In this document: in pieces, positions 42,959 through 52,452 of the stretch
How positions within the stretch are numbered: the stretch's first letter is position 1
Layout: every line of letters starts with the position of its first letter
Origin: Flavobacterium pectinovorum
GTDB lineage: Bacteria; Bacteroidota; Bacteroidia; Flavobacteriales; Flavobacteriaceae
NCBI RefSeq assembly: GCF_022802975.1
Contig: NZ_JAFEVZ010000003.1
Span: 248,001-312,000, forward strand
Reading direction: 5' to 3'
DNA length: 64,000 nt
Made by a program: the position numbers and the translations under genes
Notes under the pieces: generated by a model
What the model saw: the letters and a program-made list of their open reading frames with translations, nothing else
Told to the model about the DNA's origin: nothing
Databases searched by the model: none

Positions 42959-43768
42959 TTAAGTTTCTATATAATTTTCATTGGCAAATTCACTAATTAT
43001 AAAATCAACATTTGCTTTATAAGACTTGGAAAACGGGAGCTTTATTGTCGTTTTTTTAATATAACATAAAGAGTTACCTGTATGTATCCTCGAAATATAA
43101 TTTCGATTTACAATATAACTGTTATGTATTCTTATAAATGGATTTGACAAAACGGTTTCAAAATGTTTCAGCGTTTTAAAAGCGGTAATCATCTCCCCGT
43201 TTTTCAGATGTATATCGGTCGAATTATTGTCGGCCTGAAAATAACATATTTCACTAGAATCGATGTAACGGTGATCTCCGTAAGATTTAACACATAAAAT
43301 AAAGGATTTTCGATTTTTATTGATTTGTATTTCCTCTGAATTTAATTTTTCTTTATGTTTTAAATTTTGAACTAAAAGCACCTCATCCTCGTTACTTGCT
43401 TTATTTAATTTATGAATCAATTTTAAAAAATCTATTGAATCCAAAGGTTTAAGAAAATAGTCGCTTACCTCATACTGAATACAATCAAACGCAAGATCTT
43501 TGCTTTTTGTTGTTATAATAATTTTGGGCAACTCTTTCAAATACATCAACAATCCATTAATTAAATTCAAAGAAAGACCACTGTTCTTATCTTTGGGATC
43601 AATTTCTAAAAAAATCAAATTCGGAATGTGTTTTAAAACCAAATTTAATCCGTCGCTATAATTATCCGCAGAGGCTATAAAATTCAGCTCTGAAAACTCC
43701 TTTGCAATTGTTCGTATTCTTTCAACAGATTGCGGATCATCATCTAAAATAATGTAGGTATAATTCAT
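42959..43768 (-). CDS. LytTR response regulator with altered phospho-acceptor
   Basis: A 269-residue regulator: receiver domain (about 1-120) and LytTR DNA-binding domain (about 160-260; YFQADNNSTDIHLKNGE and IRIHNSYIVNRNYISRI are typical). In the receiver the acidic pocket (DDD, 9-11) and lysine of LKPLD are kept, but the expected phospho-aspartate is glutamate (E55 in LIFLEIDP), which may mimic the active state or rule out phosphorylation. D57 two residues on is an alternative acceptor. No partner kinase of the LytS type is adjacent; the nearest upstream gene on the strand is glyS. Targets unknown, possibly the neighbouring small secreted protein. Confidence 0.88.
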   Translation of the reverse strand: MNYTYIILDDDPQSVERIRTIAKEFSELNFIASADNYSDGLNLVLKHIPNLIFLEIDPKDKNSGLSLNLINGLLMYLKELPKIIITTKSKDLAFDCIQYEVSDYFLKPLDSIDFLKLIHKLNKASNEDEVLLVQNLKHKEKLNSEEIQINKNRKSFILCVKSYGDHRYIDSSEICYFQADNNSTDIHLKNGEMITAFKTLKHFETVLSNPFIRIHNSYIVNRNYISRIHTGNSLCYIKKTTIKLPFSKSYKANVDFIISEFANENYIET

Positions 43769-43898
43769 TTTTGTGATTAATTTTTGGGGTTAATCTATTA
43801 ATTTTGAGGTATTTTCTTTAAAAAACATCTAAAGTTATAAAAAATATTGTAATACATAACTTTCATAATCAAAAAACAGTTCAACAGAAAACATAAAA

Positions 43899-43930
43899 AA
43901 AACCCAAATTCAAAAAAGAATTTGGGTTTT
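43899..43930 (-). terminator. Terminator after glyS
   Basis: Thirteen-base perfect arms (43899-43911 and 43918-43930) around a 6-nt A loop, ending in T runs both ways; 21 bp after the glyS stop codon. Confidence 0.85.
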
Positions 43931-43951
43931 AATATTCTGAAAATTAATATT

Positions 43952-45490
43952 TTACATTTTCATCAACCAGTTTTTCATTGAAACTTCGTTTTCGATAATT
44001 GATTTTAAATCGGCTATAGCAACGCGATCCTGTTTCATAGTATCTCTATGACGAATTGTTACTGTCTGATCTTCGATAGTCTGATGATCTACCGTAATAC
44101 AAAATGGAGTACCAAGGGCATCCTGTCTTCTGTAACGACGTCCTACAGCATCTTTTTCATCATAAGCAACATTGAAATCCCATTTTAAATCTTCGATGAT
44201 TTTTTTAGAGATATCCGGCAATCCGTCTTTTTTAACCAATGGTAACACGGCAGCTTTTGTTGGCGCTAAAACAGCCGGCAATTTCAGCACTGTTCTTGAT
44301 GATCCGTCTTCTAAAACCTCTTCCTGCAACGATGTTGCAAAAACAGCCAAAAACATACGATCCAACCCTACAGAGGTCTCTACAACATACGGAACATAAT
44401 TTTCATTCAGTTCTGGATCAAAATATTGTAATTTTCTACCCGAATATTGCTCGTGTGCTTTTAAGTCAAAATCAGTACGAGAGTGAATCCCTTCTAATTC
44501 TTTAAATCCGAATGGGAAGTTAAATTCGATATCTGCAGCAGCATTTGCATAGTGTGCTAATTTTTCATGATCGTGAAAACGGTAATTTTCTTTTCCTAAA
44601 CCTAAAGACAAATGCCAGTTTAAACGAGTTTGTTTCCAGTGTTCGTACCATTGCATTTCTTCACCCGGACGTACAAAAAACTGCATTTCCATTTGTTCGA
44701 ATTCACGCATACGGAAAATGAATTGTCTTGCCACAATTTCATTTCTAAATGCTTTTCCGGTTTGAGCAATTCCAAAAGGAACTTTCATACGCCCTGATTT
44801 CTGAACATTTAAAAAGTTTACAAAAATACCCTGAGCTGTTTCCGGACGTAAATACAAGTCCATTGCAGAATCTGCAGAAGCACCCAGTTTTGTCCCGAAC
44901 ATCAAATTAAACTGCTTAACATCTGTCCAGTTTCTTGAACCGGTTTCAGGATCGGCAATTTCTAATTCTTCAATTAAGGCTTTTACATCCTGAAGGTCTT
45001 CACTCATTCCTTTTGCAAGTCTTTCCAGAATTTCTTTTTTCTTAGAAAGATATTCTACAACGCGGGCATTGGTAGTAATGAATTCTTCTTCATTGAAAGC
45101 ATCACCAAAACGGGTTCTTGCTTTTTCAATTTCTTTTTGAGCCTTTTGATTTAACTTTTCAGCATAATCTTCAACTAAAGTATCTGCTCTGTATCTTTTT
45201 TTAGAATCTTTATTATCAATTAACGGATCATTAAAAGCATCAACGTGGCCTGAAGCTTTCCAGGTTGTTGGGTGCATTAATATTGCAGCATCTAATCCTA
45301 CAATATTCTCATTCATCTGAACCATTGATTTCCACCAATATTCACGGATATTCTTTTTTAACTCGACACCATTTTGTGCATAATCATACACTGCACTCAG
45401 TCCGTCGTATACTTCGCTTGACGGAAAAATAAATCCGTACTCTTTTGCGTGCGAAACCACATTCTTAAATATATCTTCTTGTTTTGCCAT
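43952..45490 (-). CDS. glyS: Glycyl-tRNA synthetase (single-chain class II type)
   Basis: Charges tRNA-Gly. The 512-residue chain is the alpha2-type enzyme rather than the alpha2beta2 form. Class II marks: LRPETAQGIFVNF (214-226), motif 2 FRNEIVARQFIFRMREFEQ (248-266) and motif 3 SVGLDRMFLAVF (373-384), with the anticodon-binding domain from about 410 to the end. A TATTTTTG box ends only 7 nt upstream of the ATG, which would make the mRNA nearly leaderless. Followed by a strong terminator. Confidence 0.97.
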   Translation of the reverse strand: MAKQEDIFKNVVSHAKEYGFIFPSSEVYDGLSAVYDYAQNGVELKKNIREYWWKSMVQMNENIVGLDAAILMHPTTWKASGHVDAFNDPLIDNKDSKKRYRADTLVEDYAEKLNQKAQKEIEKARTRFGDAFNEEEFITTNARVVEYLSKKKEILERLAKGMSEDLQDVKALIEELEIADPETGSRNWTDVKQFNLMFGTKLGASADSAMDLYLRPETAQGIFVNFLNVQKSGRMKVPFGIAQTGKAFRNEIVARQFIFRMREFEQMEMQFFVRPGEEMQWYEHWKQTRLNWHLSLGLGKENYRFHDHEKLAHYANAAADIEFNFPFGFKELEGIHSRTDFDLKAHEQYSGRKLQYFDPELNENYVPYVVETSVGLDRMFLAVFATSLQEEVLEDGSSRTVLKLPAVLAPTKAAVLPLVKKDGLPDISKKIIEDLKWDFNVAYDEKDAVGRRYRRQDALGTPFCITVDHQTIEDQTVTIRHRDTMKQDRVAIADLKSIIENEVSMKNWLMKM

Positions 45491-45497
45491 AGTGGTG

Positions 45498-45505
45498 CAA
45501 AAATA
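45498..45505 (-). promoter_or_regulatory. -7 box (TATTTTTG) for glyS
   Basis: Perfect TAnnTTTG match on the minus strand, 7 nt from the ATG at 45490. If used, transcription would start at or very close to the start codon. Confidence 0.4.
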
Positions 45506-45662
45506 TAAAAAGTGAATTTAAAAAAAAGAAAAATAGTTGAAGATTGCCCCTTGATTATTAAAATTTTAGAAATAAATCTCCCAAATTCCTATTTCAGAAT
45601 AGAAAATGATATTTTTTTCTATAAATCAAAACCGCAAATACCTCTATTTTCTATATGAGCTT

Positions 45663-47084
45663 CTATTTCTTAATCAGCTTAAAAGTTTCTGATTTACCTT
45701 GATAGTTAATAATGAGGATATAGAAGCCTGCCGGTAACCCTAAAACTTCTATTGTTTTATCATTGGAAATTCCATTACGCAATTTTTGAGATTGCGCATT
45801 AAATATTTCATAAGTGAAATTAGAGAATGGATAATTAAAAACCTCAACTGTATTTTCTGCCGGATTAGGTGAAATATAAGGCAGGTCTTTTGGTGCTATA
45901 CTGACCCTTTTCTTTTGATCTGCATTACATGCTTTTTTAATAAAGCTTTCCAGTTCTTTGTTATAATATTTTTTTTCATAACCCAAACTCCTTGCTTTTT
46001 GAAAATAATCACAGGCTTTTTGAGATTGTCCTAAATCGTCATAAATTATTCCAAGATATTTATTTGCTACAGAGTTTTTATCATTAATTTTCAAAGCTTC
46101 ATTTAAATCTGCAATTCCTAAGTCGGTTTTCCCTAATTTATGATACGCAAGCCCTCTTATGGTTCGCAGGTCACTTTCTGCAGTTCCATAACCATTTTCA
46201 TACAGATTCGCTTCGTTTTGAAAAGCAATATTAATATTTTCTACTACTTTATCATATTGTTCCAATTCTAAATATGTATAACCCAAAACCCAGTGTGCAA
46301 AATTATGATTTGGAAATCTGCGCTCCACTTCGTTCAAATAATAAATTGCCAATCTGTAATCCTGGGCTTCTGTAGCCAGATAAGCACCCAGATTAAAATA
46401 ATGTCTTGTTTCTTCCGGATCAGTCTGAATTGCCTTTAATTTATAATCAACACTAAGATTATCATTCTCAAATCTGCCATAAATAGTAGAAAGCCTGCTG
46501 TAAATTTCAGCTAAATCCTGATTTAATCTGGGGAATTTTGTTAGCGCACCCGGACTTGCTTTAATATTTTCTAACTGCGATTTAAATCCTAAAAAATCAA
46601 ATTCTGCCAGCACATTGTCCTCAAGATATATCCGGCTTGCTGCCCTGCCATAACGCAATCCATAATTATCAGGATCCGCTTTTAACAATTCGTTGTTCTT
46701 GGTAATTATAGCATAGTTTTCTTCGACTTTCGCTTTATTTTTAAGATTGTCCTCTTTAAAAAAATCAGTTCTTTTTATCAAAACCCCCTTTTTAAACAGC
46801 CAGGTCGTTTTTAACTTTCCTTCGCTCGAAAACTTTTGGCAAAGACCATTTATCAAATTATTTTTATCAAAATAAAATCTTTCGTCCAGTCCTCCAACAA
46901 TATGATAGGTTTTAATACTATCGAGCATTTGGTCTTCTCCCATATAAAATTCTCTTGCTACGAGTCCGTTTTTAAAAAACGTTTTACTTACAATTCCACT
47001 CTTTTGAGCTGTAATTTGATTTTCAAAAACTAAAAAAATAATTAATGCTAAAATTATACTGGTACCTTGTCTGCTATTTTTCAT
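45663..47084 (-). CDS. Secreted TPR protein with T9SS sorting domain
   Basis: A 473-residue protein exported first by Sec (signal about 1-26, ENQITAQ) and then by the type IX system: the C-terminal domain SPNPAENTVEVFNYP (from about 403) to TFKLIKK is a type A T9SS sorting signal. An N-terminal part with FYFDKNN/GLCQKFSSEGKLKTTWLFKKG resembles MORN-type antitoxin-like repeats (about 30-105), and TPR repeats follow (about 150-380). Such proteins probably mediate protein contacts at the cell surface. Monocistronic, between glyS and comF. Function unknown. Confidence 0.88.
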   Translation of the reverse strand: MKNSRQGTSIILALIIFLVFENQITAQKSGIVSKTFFKNGLVAREFYMGEDQMLDSIKTYHIVGGLDERFYFDKNNLINGLCQKFSSEGKLKTTWLFKKGVLIKRTDFFKEDNLKNKAKVEENYAIITKNNELLKADPDNYGLRYGRAASRIYLEDNVLAEFDFLGFKSQLENIKASPGALTKFPRLNQDLAEIYSRLSTIYGRFENDNLSVDYKLKAIQTDPEETRHYFNLGAYLATEAQDYRLAIYYLNEVERRFPNHNFAHWVLGYTYLELEQYDKVVENINIAFQNEANLYENGYGTAESDLRTIRGLAYHKLGKTDLGIADLNEALKINDKNSVANKYLGIIYDDLGQSQKACDYFQKARSLGYEKKYYNKELESFIKKACNADQKKRVSIAPKDLPYISPNPAENTVEVFNYPFSNFTYEIFNAQSQKLRNGISNDKTIEVLGLPAGFYILIINYQGKSETFKLIKK

Positions 47085-47245
47085 CTAAAGAAGATTGATT
47101 CAATGTTTTGGTTTTTTTTGTAAAATTATTTTGATTAAATTTAACATTTTGATTATATTTATTCAAAAGGCAATAGTATTTTATCTCCATCATGAGGCTC
47201 TCTTAAAAGACATTATTCCTTTTTTTAAAACTAAATAATTCAACT

Positions 47246-47929
47246 GTGCTTAATTATCTTATCGATCTCTTTTTCCCTAAAGTTTGTGCTGGCTGCCATT
47301 CGCTTTTGATGACCAATGAAACCGTTTTATGCACCAATTGCCGTCATGAAATACCTCTTACCCAATATCATTTGGATGATAAAAATGAAGCGGTTAAGAA
47401 ATTTTACGGAAAAATTGAAATTGAACATGCATCGGCCTTTTTGTATTTCAACAAAAAAGGAATCGTTCAGGAACTTATTCATAATTTGAAATACAAAGGC
47501 TATGAAGAGATTGGAACCGTTTTGGGAGACTGGTATGTTGAAGATTTAAAAAACATCAAACTCAAAACGCCTTTTGATGTTGTAGTTCCTGTTCCGTTAC
47601 ACCAAAAAAAGTTTAAGGAACGCGGCTATAATCAGGTAACTACTTTTGGGAATGCTTTAGCCAAAGGATTAAATATTGATTACGATACTGCTGTTTTGTA
47701 CCGGAAGAAATATTCTAAAACACAATCCAAAAAAAATCTTTTAAGCAGATCAGAAGGAATAGAAAATGTATTTGATGTACATTTTTCAGAAAAAAATCAC
47801 AACAAACATTTTTTACTTATTGACGATGTTCTTACCACAGGCGCAACACTTGAAGCCTGCTCCCGTTCCTTACTTAAAATTCCGGGAGCCAAAATCAGTA
47901 TTGTTTGTATGGCAATGGCGCATTCGTAA
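47246..47929 (+). CDS. comF: ComF family phosphoribosyltransferase-like protein
   Basis: A 227-residue cytoplasmic protein of the ComF/GntX family, linked to DNA uptake in transformable bacteria. The N-terminal zinc ribbon has C14, C17, C29 and C32; the phosphoribosyltransferase fold ends with LLIDDVLTTGATLEACSRSL. KERGYNQ (about 117-123) is another family motif. The start codon is GTG; no in-frame ATG gives the zinc ribbon. It ends 2 bp from the convergent metalloprotease gene. Confidence 0.93.
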   Translation: MLNYLIDLFFPKVCAGCHSLLMTNETVLCTNCRHEIPLTQYHLDDKNEAVKKFYGKIEIEHASAFLYFNKKGIVQELIHNLKYKGYEEIGTVLGDWYVEDLKNIKLKTPFDVVVPVPLHQKKFKERGYNQVTTFGNALAKGLNIDYDTAVLYRKKYSKTQSKKNLLSRSEGIENVFDVHFSEKNHNKHFLLIDDVLTTGATLEACSRSLLKIPGAKISIVCMAMAHS

Positions 47930-47931
47930 TT

Positions 47932-50598
47932 TTAGTTTACAAGTATCTTTTTAACGATTCTTTGATCACCATTTGTTATCGTTACAAAATACAATCCCGG
48001 TGTTGTGTTTTGCATTTGAATATTCTGATAAAAATAAGGGGATTTATCAAACGTTTTGTTATAAACTTTTTCTCCTAAAACATTATGCACTGTTACTTCT
48101 ACAACTTTAGTTGAATCGCAATCGAACTGAACTGTAAAATTTCCTTTATTCGGGTTAGGATGCAGCACAAAATCTATTTTTTCAAATTCAGAATTATCAA
48201 GTGTAAATGTTTTAGTGCAAATATTTACTGATGCCGAATTTATAGTACCAAAACGTCCTGAAACGGCATCACGAACTTTAAACGTCCATGTTCCCTGAGG
48301 ATTCTGTCCATTAAAAACACTTAATGATTCAACCGGCAAAACTAGCTGAGTTGTTGTTTTAGAACAATCAAGAGCAACTCCCGAATCATCGTATCCAAGT
48401 ATTAGATTTGAATTAGCAGCACTACACTCTTTATCAAATAATTTCACAATTGTTCCCTGCGGATTTACTATTTGAATTTCTAAATCTGAAAACCTTTCAT
48501 GTGTTACGTTTATTAACACATTTACATCAGAAACTATTGCTGTTGAAGCAGGAACAGTTATCGTTTTTGATGTAAAATCTGATCCAAAAGGAATGCTAAA
48601 AGAAGCATTTGCAAAACTATAAGAAGTACAGCTTGTTGCTGATGTGTATCCTATAGCAAAAGGATTTGCATTTAAAGCATAATAAATATTAGCTATTGGC
48701 TCAATTAAAATCCTGCAATTTGTAGCAGTAATATCTGAAGGCACTGTAATAGTCTCTGAACCATCATTTGGCGTGTTAGATACCAGCGTTATTGGAAAAG
48801 TCAAACCTCCATCTACAGATAATTTAATATTTACATTCGTCGAACCTGCCAATGTATTCGTATTATTTACATTCCATGTTATAGGTTGAAAAGAGCCTTT
48901 TTGCCAGCCAATATCAGTTGTATTTTGTGAAGTTACTGCAAATGGCCCCACAGTAGGATTTACTGTAACAACCATATTATCTGTAAATGTCTGAGGAGTG
49001 TCTAAAGCCGAATTGTCTCTTCCGGTTAAGGAAAAATTTAAATTTCTTCCTACAGATGAAAGAGACTCCCAGGTTGTCGTTAATTTATTTTGCAGTACGT
49101 TATTCAAACTTGGCATATAACGAATAGCTGAGCTGGTTGGCGGCAGAGAACGAAACATTGGTCCGTCAGGTTTTGCAGGATAAGCAATACTTTTACTTCC
49201 GGTTGTTGCTGTTGTTGCGCTGTCATTTTGTTCCCAGCAATACGTAAGCGTATCGCCATCCGGATCAGACCCGGTTCCTGTTAAAATAAATGGGGTGTTA
49301 AACGGAATGATATAATCTAAACCTGCGCTTATAACCGGAGGGTTATTATTAACTACAGGCGTACTTACCGGACATGTTTTATTGGCAAGGTTGCTCTGAA
49401 TTTGCAATATACTCGCATAAGCAAAGTAATCATCCGAATTATTTTGAACGTTATAATTTGTCAATCCTGCATACCCCATAATAGTAGAACCGCTTCCGGG
49501 TTCTACATTTGTTCCGGCTGATTCTAATGTATGAGAATAAGTATGGGTAGCTCCTAACTGATGCCCCATTTCGTGAGCTACATAATCAATATCAAAAGTA
49601 TCTCCCTGAGGAATACCATCAGACGGTGAAGTAAAAGCACTTCCTTTTGCTGCCTCATCTGTGGCTGAAACAGGATTATCACATACACAACCTATACAGC
49701 CTGCATCTCCTCCTCCTCCGGAACCTCCAAATAAGTGTCCAATATCATATCCACTGTTTCCAATAACGGTTGTCAAAGTTTGCTGAACTTCTAAATTCCA
49801 TGCTCCATTAGCACCTTGTTGTGCATTAGAATAAGGATCCGTTGAATTAATAAAAATAACATCTTCATTATTAGCTATTATAACCAATTTTACAGCCAAA
49901 TCTCTATTAAACAAACCATTAACCCTTGTCATCGTGGCATTCATCCCTTCTAATGCCCCAGCTTTTGTTCCTCCAAAAAAAGCAGCATACTCCCATGTAC
50001 ATGACAATGCCAACCGAAGTGTTTTGAAGGTTTTGGTATTAGATGTTGTTTTTGCTGTTTTACCTGTAGTTTTTTGAGCATTATCATCTTTTGTTTTACA
50101 AATCAACGATTTTGAAGTGTCTTTGTTTTTTGATGTAAACAACACATACTCTGATTTATTTTCCGGATTTTGTTCTATAAACTCAGATGCTTTGTCTGAA
50201 CGGAGTACCATTGTCTGAACTCCAATTGGCGCAACGCTAAAATGTATTTTTGCAGTTTTATCATCCAGACCGGTTCCTTCATACGCTCTGATTTCGGGAT
50301 ATTTTGCCTGTAATTCCGGTTCAAAATTAGAAGATTCCCAAACCATAAACCGTTCTAAAACGCCCTCAGCATTTGGAATGGTAATTTCAGACGTTGCAAT
50401 TTTTGAGGTTTTACCCGAAGCTGTAACCTTCTGAATTAAAAGATTTTTATTTAGTTTATAATATAACTTATCCTGGTCTTGGTTACTCCCTGTTTTTTTT
50501 GCTGAAACCGAATTCACTTTCTCCCAAAGAACATTTGTCTGAGCATGAGCTGCAATGCAACAAAAAATAAAAAGCAGAATAAGTAGTTGTTTTTTCAT
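47932..50598 (-). CDS. Secreted reprolysin-like metalloprotease with P domain and T9SS signal
   Basis: An 888-residue extracellular zinc protease. Sec signal 1-20 (AAHAQ), propeptide-like region (about 21-190), M12-type catalytic domain with HEMGHQLGATH (342-352) as zinc ligands and a Met-turn at STIMGY (M374), then beta domains. A proprotein-convertase P-domain-like region follows (about 655-805, with FSDLEIQIVNPQGT and NPQGTWTFKV), and a type A T9SS sorting domain closes the protein (about 815-888, HPNPNKGNFTVQF to QRIVKKILVN). A cluster of cysteines (CIGCVC, 301-306) lies before the active site. A TAATTTTG box gives a leader of about 15 nt. Confidence 0.93.
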   Translation of the reverse strand: MKKQLLILLFIFCCIAAHAQTNVLWEKVNSVSAKKTGSNQDQDKLYYKLNKNLLIQKVTASGKTSKIATSEITIPNAEGVLERFMVWESSNFEPELQAKYPEIRAYEGTGLDDKTAKIHFSVAPIGVQTMVLRSDKASEFIEQNPENKSEYVLFTSKNKDTSKSLICKTKDDNAQKTTGKTAKTTSNTKTFKTLRLALSCTWEYAAFFGGTKAGALEGMNATMTRVNGLFNRDLAVKLVIIANNEDVIFINSTDPYSNAQQGANGAWNLEVQQTLTTVIGNSGYDIGHLFGGSGGGGDAGCIGCVCDNPVSATDEAAKGSAFTSPSDGIPQGDTFDIDYVAHEMGHQLGATHTYSHTLESAGTNVEPGSGSTIMGYAGLTNYNVQNNSDDYFAYASILQIQSNLANKTCPVSTPVVNNNPPVISAGLDYIIPFNTPFILTGTGSDPDGDTLTYCWEQNDSATTATTGSKSIAYPAKPDGPMFRSLPPTSSAIRYMPSLNNVLQNKLTTTWESLSSVGRNLNFSLTGRDNSALDTPQTFTDNMVVTVNPTVGPFAVTSQNTTDIGWQKGSFQPITWNVNNTNTLAGSTNVNIKLSVDGGLTFPITLVSNTPNDGSETITVPSDITATNCRILIEPIANIYYALNANPFAIGYTSATSCTSYSFANASFSIPFGSDFTSKTITVPASTAIVSDVNVLINVTHERFSDLEIQIVNPQGTIVKLFDKECSAANSNLILGYDDSGVALDCSKTTTQLVLPVESLSVFNGQNPQGTWTFKVRDAVSGRFGTINSASVNICTKTFTLDNSEFEKIDFVLHPNPNKGNFTVQFDCDSTKVVEVTVHNVLGEKVYNKTFDKSPYFYQNIQMQNTTPGLYFVTITNGDQRIVKKILVN

Positions 50599-50619
50599 AA
50601 TCTAGAGGTTATTTAGAAT

Positions 50620-50627
50620 CAAAATTA
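50620..50627 (-). promoter_or_regulatory. -7 box (TAATTTTG) for the metalloprotease
   Basis: Perfect TAnnTTTG match on the minus strand, 21 nt before the ATG at 50598. Confidence 0.45.
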
Positions 50628-50764
50628 AAGTAATTAAGTTAAATTCTTCTCTATTATCGACAGATATTTGTTTTACACCGACGAATTACTCCTTTTTCAC
50701 AAAAACTAAACAAATCAAATTAAAAAATCAATTCAGGTTACTATCAGATTTCAAATAGATAGTA

Positions 50765-50772
50765 TAAATTTG
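50765..50772 (+). promoter_or_regulatory. -7 box (TAAATTTG) for ribF
   Basis: Perfect TAnnTTTG match 21 nt before the TTG start codon of ribF; its spacing supports that start. Confidence 0.55.
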
Positions 50773-50793
50773 CAGCATCTTAAATAATTTGTT

Positions 50794-51723
50794 TTGAAGC
50801 TCTTTCATTCTATTAACGATTTCCACTCGACCAAGAAAACAATTTTAACTCTTGGCACTTTTGATGGCGTACATATTGGCCATAAAAAAATTCTGGAAAG
50901 AATCACTCAAAACACTGAAAACGGAAAATATGAAAGTCTGGTACTTACTTTTTTTCCACACCCCAGAATGGTGCTTCAGGAAAAATCAGAGATAAAACTT
51001 TTAAACACTATACCGGAAAAATCTAAACTTCTGGAAGCAACCGGCATTGAAAACCTTGTCATTCATCCGTTTAACGAAAGCTTTTCAAGATTAACCGCTG
51101 AAGAATTTGTACATACTATTTTAGTCGATCAGTTTCATATTCATAAAATAATTATTGGTCACGATCATCGTTTTGGAAGAAACAGAACGGCCAATATTGA
51201 TAATTTAATTGCTTTTGGAGCTGAATATGGTTTTGAGGTTGAGCAAATTTCGGCTCAGGAAATCCAGGATGTTTCAGTAAGTTCAACCAAAATCAGGAAA
51301 GCGCTGCAGGATGGCAATATGGCTTTGGCCAATGAATATCTGGGTTATAACTATTTTTTAACCGGCGAAGTGGTAAAAGGAAAACAATTAGGGAGAACGA
51401 TAGGTTTTCCTACTGCCAATATACAGATTGAGGAAGATTACAAACTGATCCCGAAAAACGGTGTTTATGTTGTAAAGACTTTTGTCGGTCAAAAAGAACT
51501 TTTCGGAATGATGAATATCGGCTTTAACCCAACTGTAAACGGTCAACAGCAAACTATCGAAGTGAATCTTTTTGACTTCGAAGCTGATATTTACGGAGAA
51601 AAACTCGAAATTTCGTTATTAAAATACCTTCGCGAAGAACAAAAATTCAGCTCAGTTGATTTATTGAAAGAGCAATTAAATCTGGACAAAAAGGCTGCTC
51701 TGGAATTTGTGAGTCAATTGTAA
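50794..51723 (+). CDS. ribF: Bifunctional riboflavin kinase / FAD synthetase
   Basis: Makes FMN from riboflavin and then FAD. 309 residues. The N-terminal nucleotidyltransferase domain has GTFDGVHIGHKKIL (22-35) and VSSTKIRKAL (about 166-175); the C-terminal kinase domain has GRTIGFPTANI (about 200-210) and the NIGFNPTVNG stretch. The start codon appears to be TTG at 50794, giving MKLFHSINDF, the usual beginning of the family; no in-frame ATG is available upstream, and the promoter box fits. No riboswitch-like structure is seen ahead of it. Confidence 0.95.
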   Translation: MKLFHSINDFHSTKKTILTLGTFDGVHIGHKKILERITQNTENGKYESLVLTFFPHPRMVLQEKSEIKLLNTIPEKSKLLEATGIENLVIHPFNESFSRLTAEEFVHTILVDQFHIHKIIIGHDHRFGRNRTANIDNLIAFGAEYGFEVEQISAQEIQDVSVSSTKIRKALQDGNMALANEYLGYNYFLTGEVVKGKQLGRTIGFPTANIQIEEDYKLIPKNGVYVVKTFVGQKELFGMMNIGFNPTVNGQQQTIEVNLFDFEADIYGEKLEISLLKYLREEQKFSSVDLLKEQLNLDKKAALEFVSQL

Positions 51724-51842
51724 AAAACTCAAAACCAATACTTTTCGTTATTTTTAAATCATCGTATTTATTTTTTTAGTAAATTTAATATACTTTACTG
51801 AATACCAAATATTTACTATTAACCTCTTTAAAAATAACCATC

Positions 51843-52280
51843 ATGAAATTACCAAAAGAAATTGTCAACGGATCTCTAATATTCCTTGGCATCGGCATTT
51901 ATTTTTTATTGATGAATGTATTAGGTTTAGCCGATTTGTTCTATTTACGAACTCTAAATGTATTTTTTATCTTTTACGGAGTTAACAGGACTATGCAAAT
52001 GAACCTTCACGAAGGAGAAACTAATTTTGTATCCAACGCTGTTTCGGCAATGGCCACTTCTGTAGTCGGCGTATCTATGAGCGTTTTCGGATTATTGGTT
52101 TACAGTTACGCCAGAGGAGGTGATGCTTATGTTCAGTCATTATCAGAAACTTTTATGTTTGGAGGAAATCCTTCGGTCCCAACATATTGCATTTGTTTGT
52201 TGTTTGAAGGGCTTGCTTCTTCTGTTATTGTCACGCTAATGATGATGTTATATTGGAACAACAAATATATCGCTGATTAA
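51843..52280 (+). CDS. Hypothetical membrane protein, 145 aa
   Basis: A small inner-membrane protein with about four hydrophobic segments (roughly 10-30, 36-50, 68-88 and 115-140) and short charged loops (NRTMQMNLHEGETNF). No family recognised. Not obviously linked to ribF or bioB, between which it lies. It has a terminator hairpin after it. Confidence 0.8.
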   Translation: MKLPKEIVNGSLIFLGIGIYFLLMNVLGLADLFYLRTLNVFFIFYGVNRTMQMNLHEGETNFVSNAVSAMATSVVGVSMSVFGLLVYSYARGGDAYVQSLSETFMFGGNPSVPTYCICLLFEGLASSVIVTLMMMLYWNNKYIAD

Positions 52281-52309
52281 ATTTTCAGACAAAAAACATT
52301 ATTTAAGCT

Positions 52310-52349
52310 CTCTAAAATCATAAAAAACTATAATTCTATGATTTTAGAG
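52310..52349 (+). terminator. Terminator after the 145-aa membrane protein
   Basis: Thirteen-base perfect arms (52310-52322 and 52337-52349) followed by a T-rich run. Confidence 0.75.
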
Positions 52350-52403
52350 TGTTTCTTTTTTGAAAATAAATGCCAAATATTCATTTACAGCAATCAACAT
52401 TGG

Positions 52404-52430
52404 TTGATTAGAACAATTTAACTACTTTTG
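52404..52430 (+). promoter_or_regulatory. Promoter of bioB
   Basis: TTG (52404-52406), 16 nt spacing, then TACTTTTG (52423-52430), the best-formed -33/-7 pair I noticed in the window; 22 nt before the ATG. Confidence 0.6.
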
Positions 52431-52452
52431 AAGCATCAAAAACAATGTAGCA

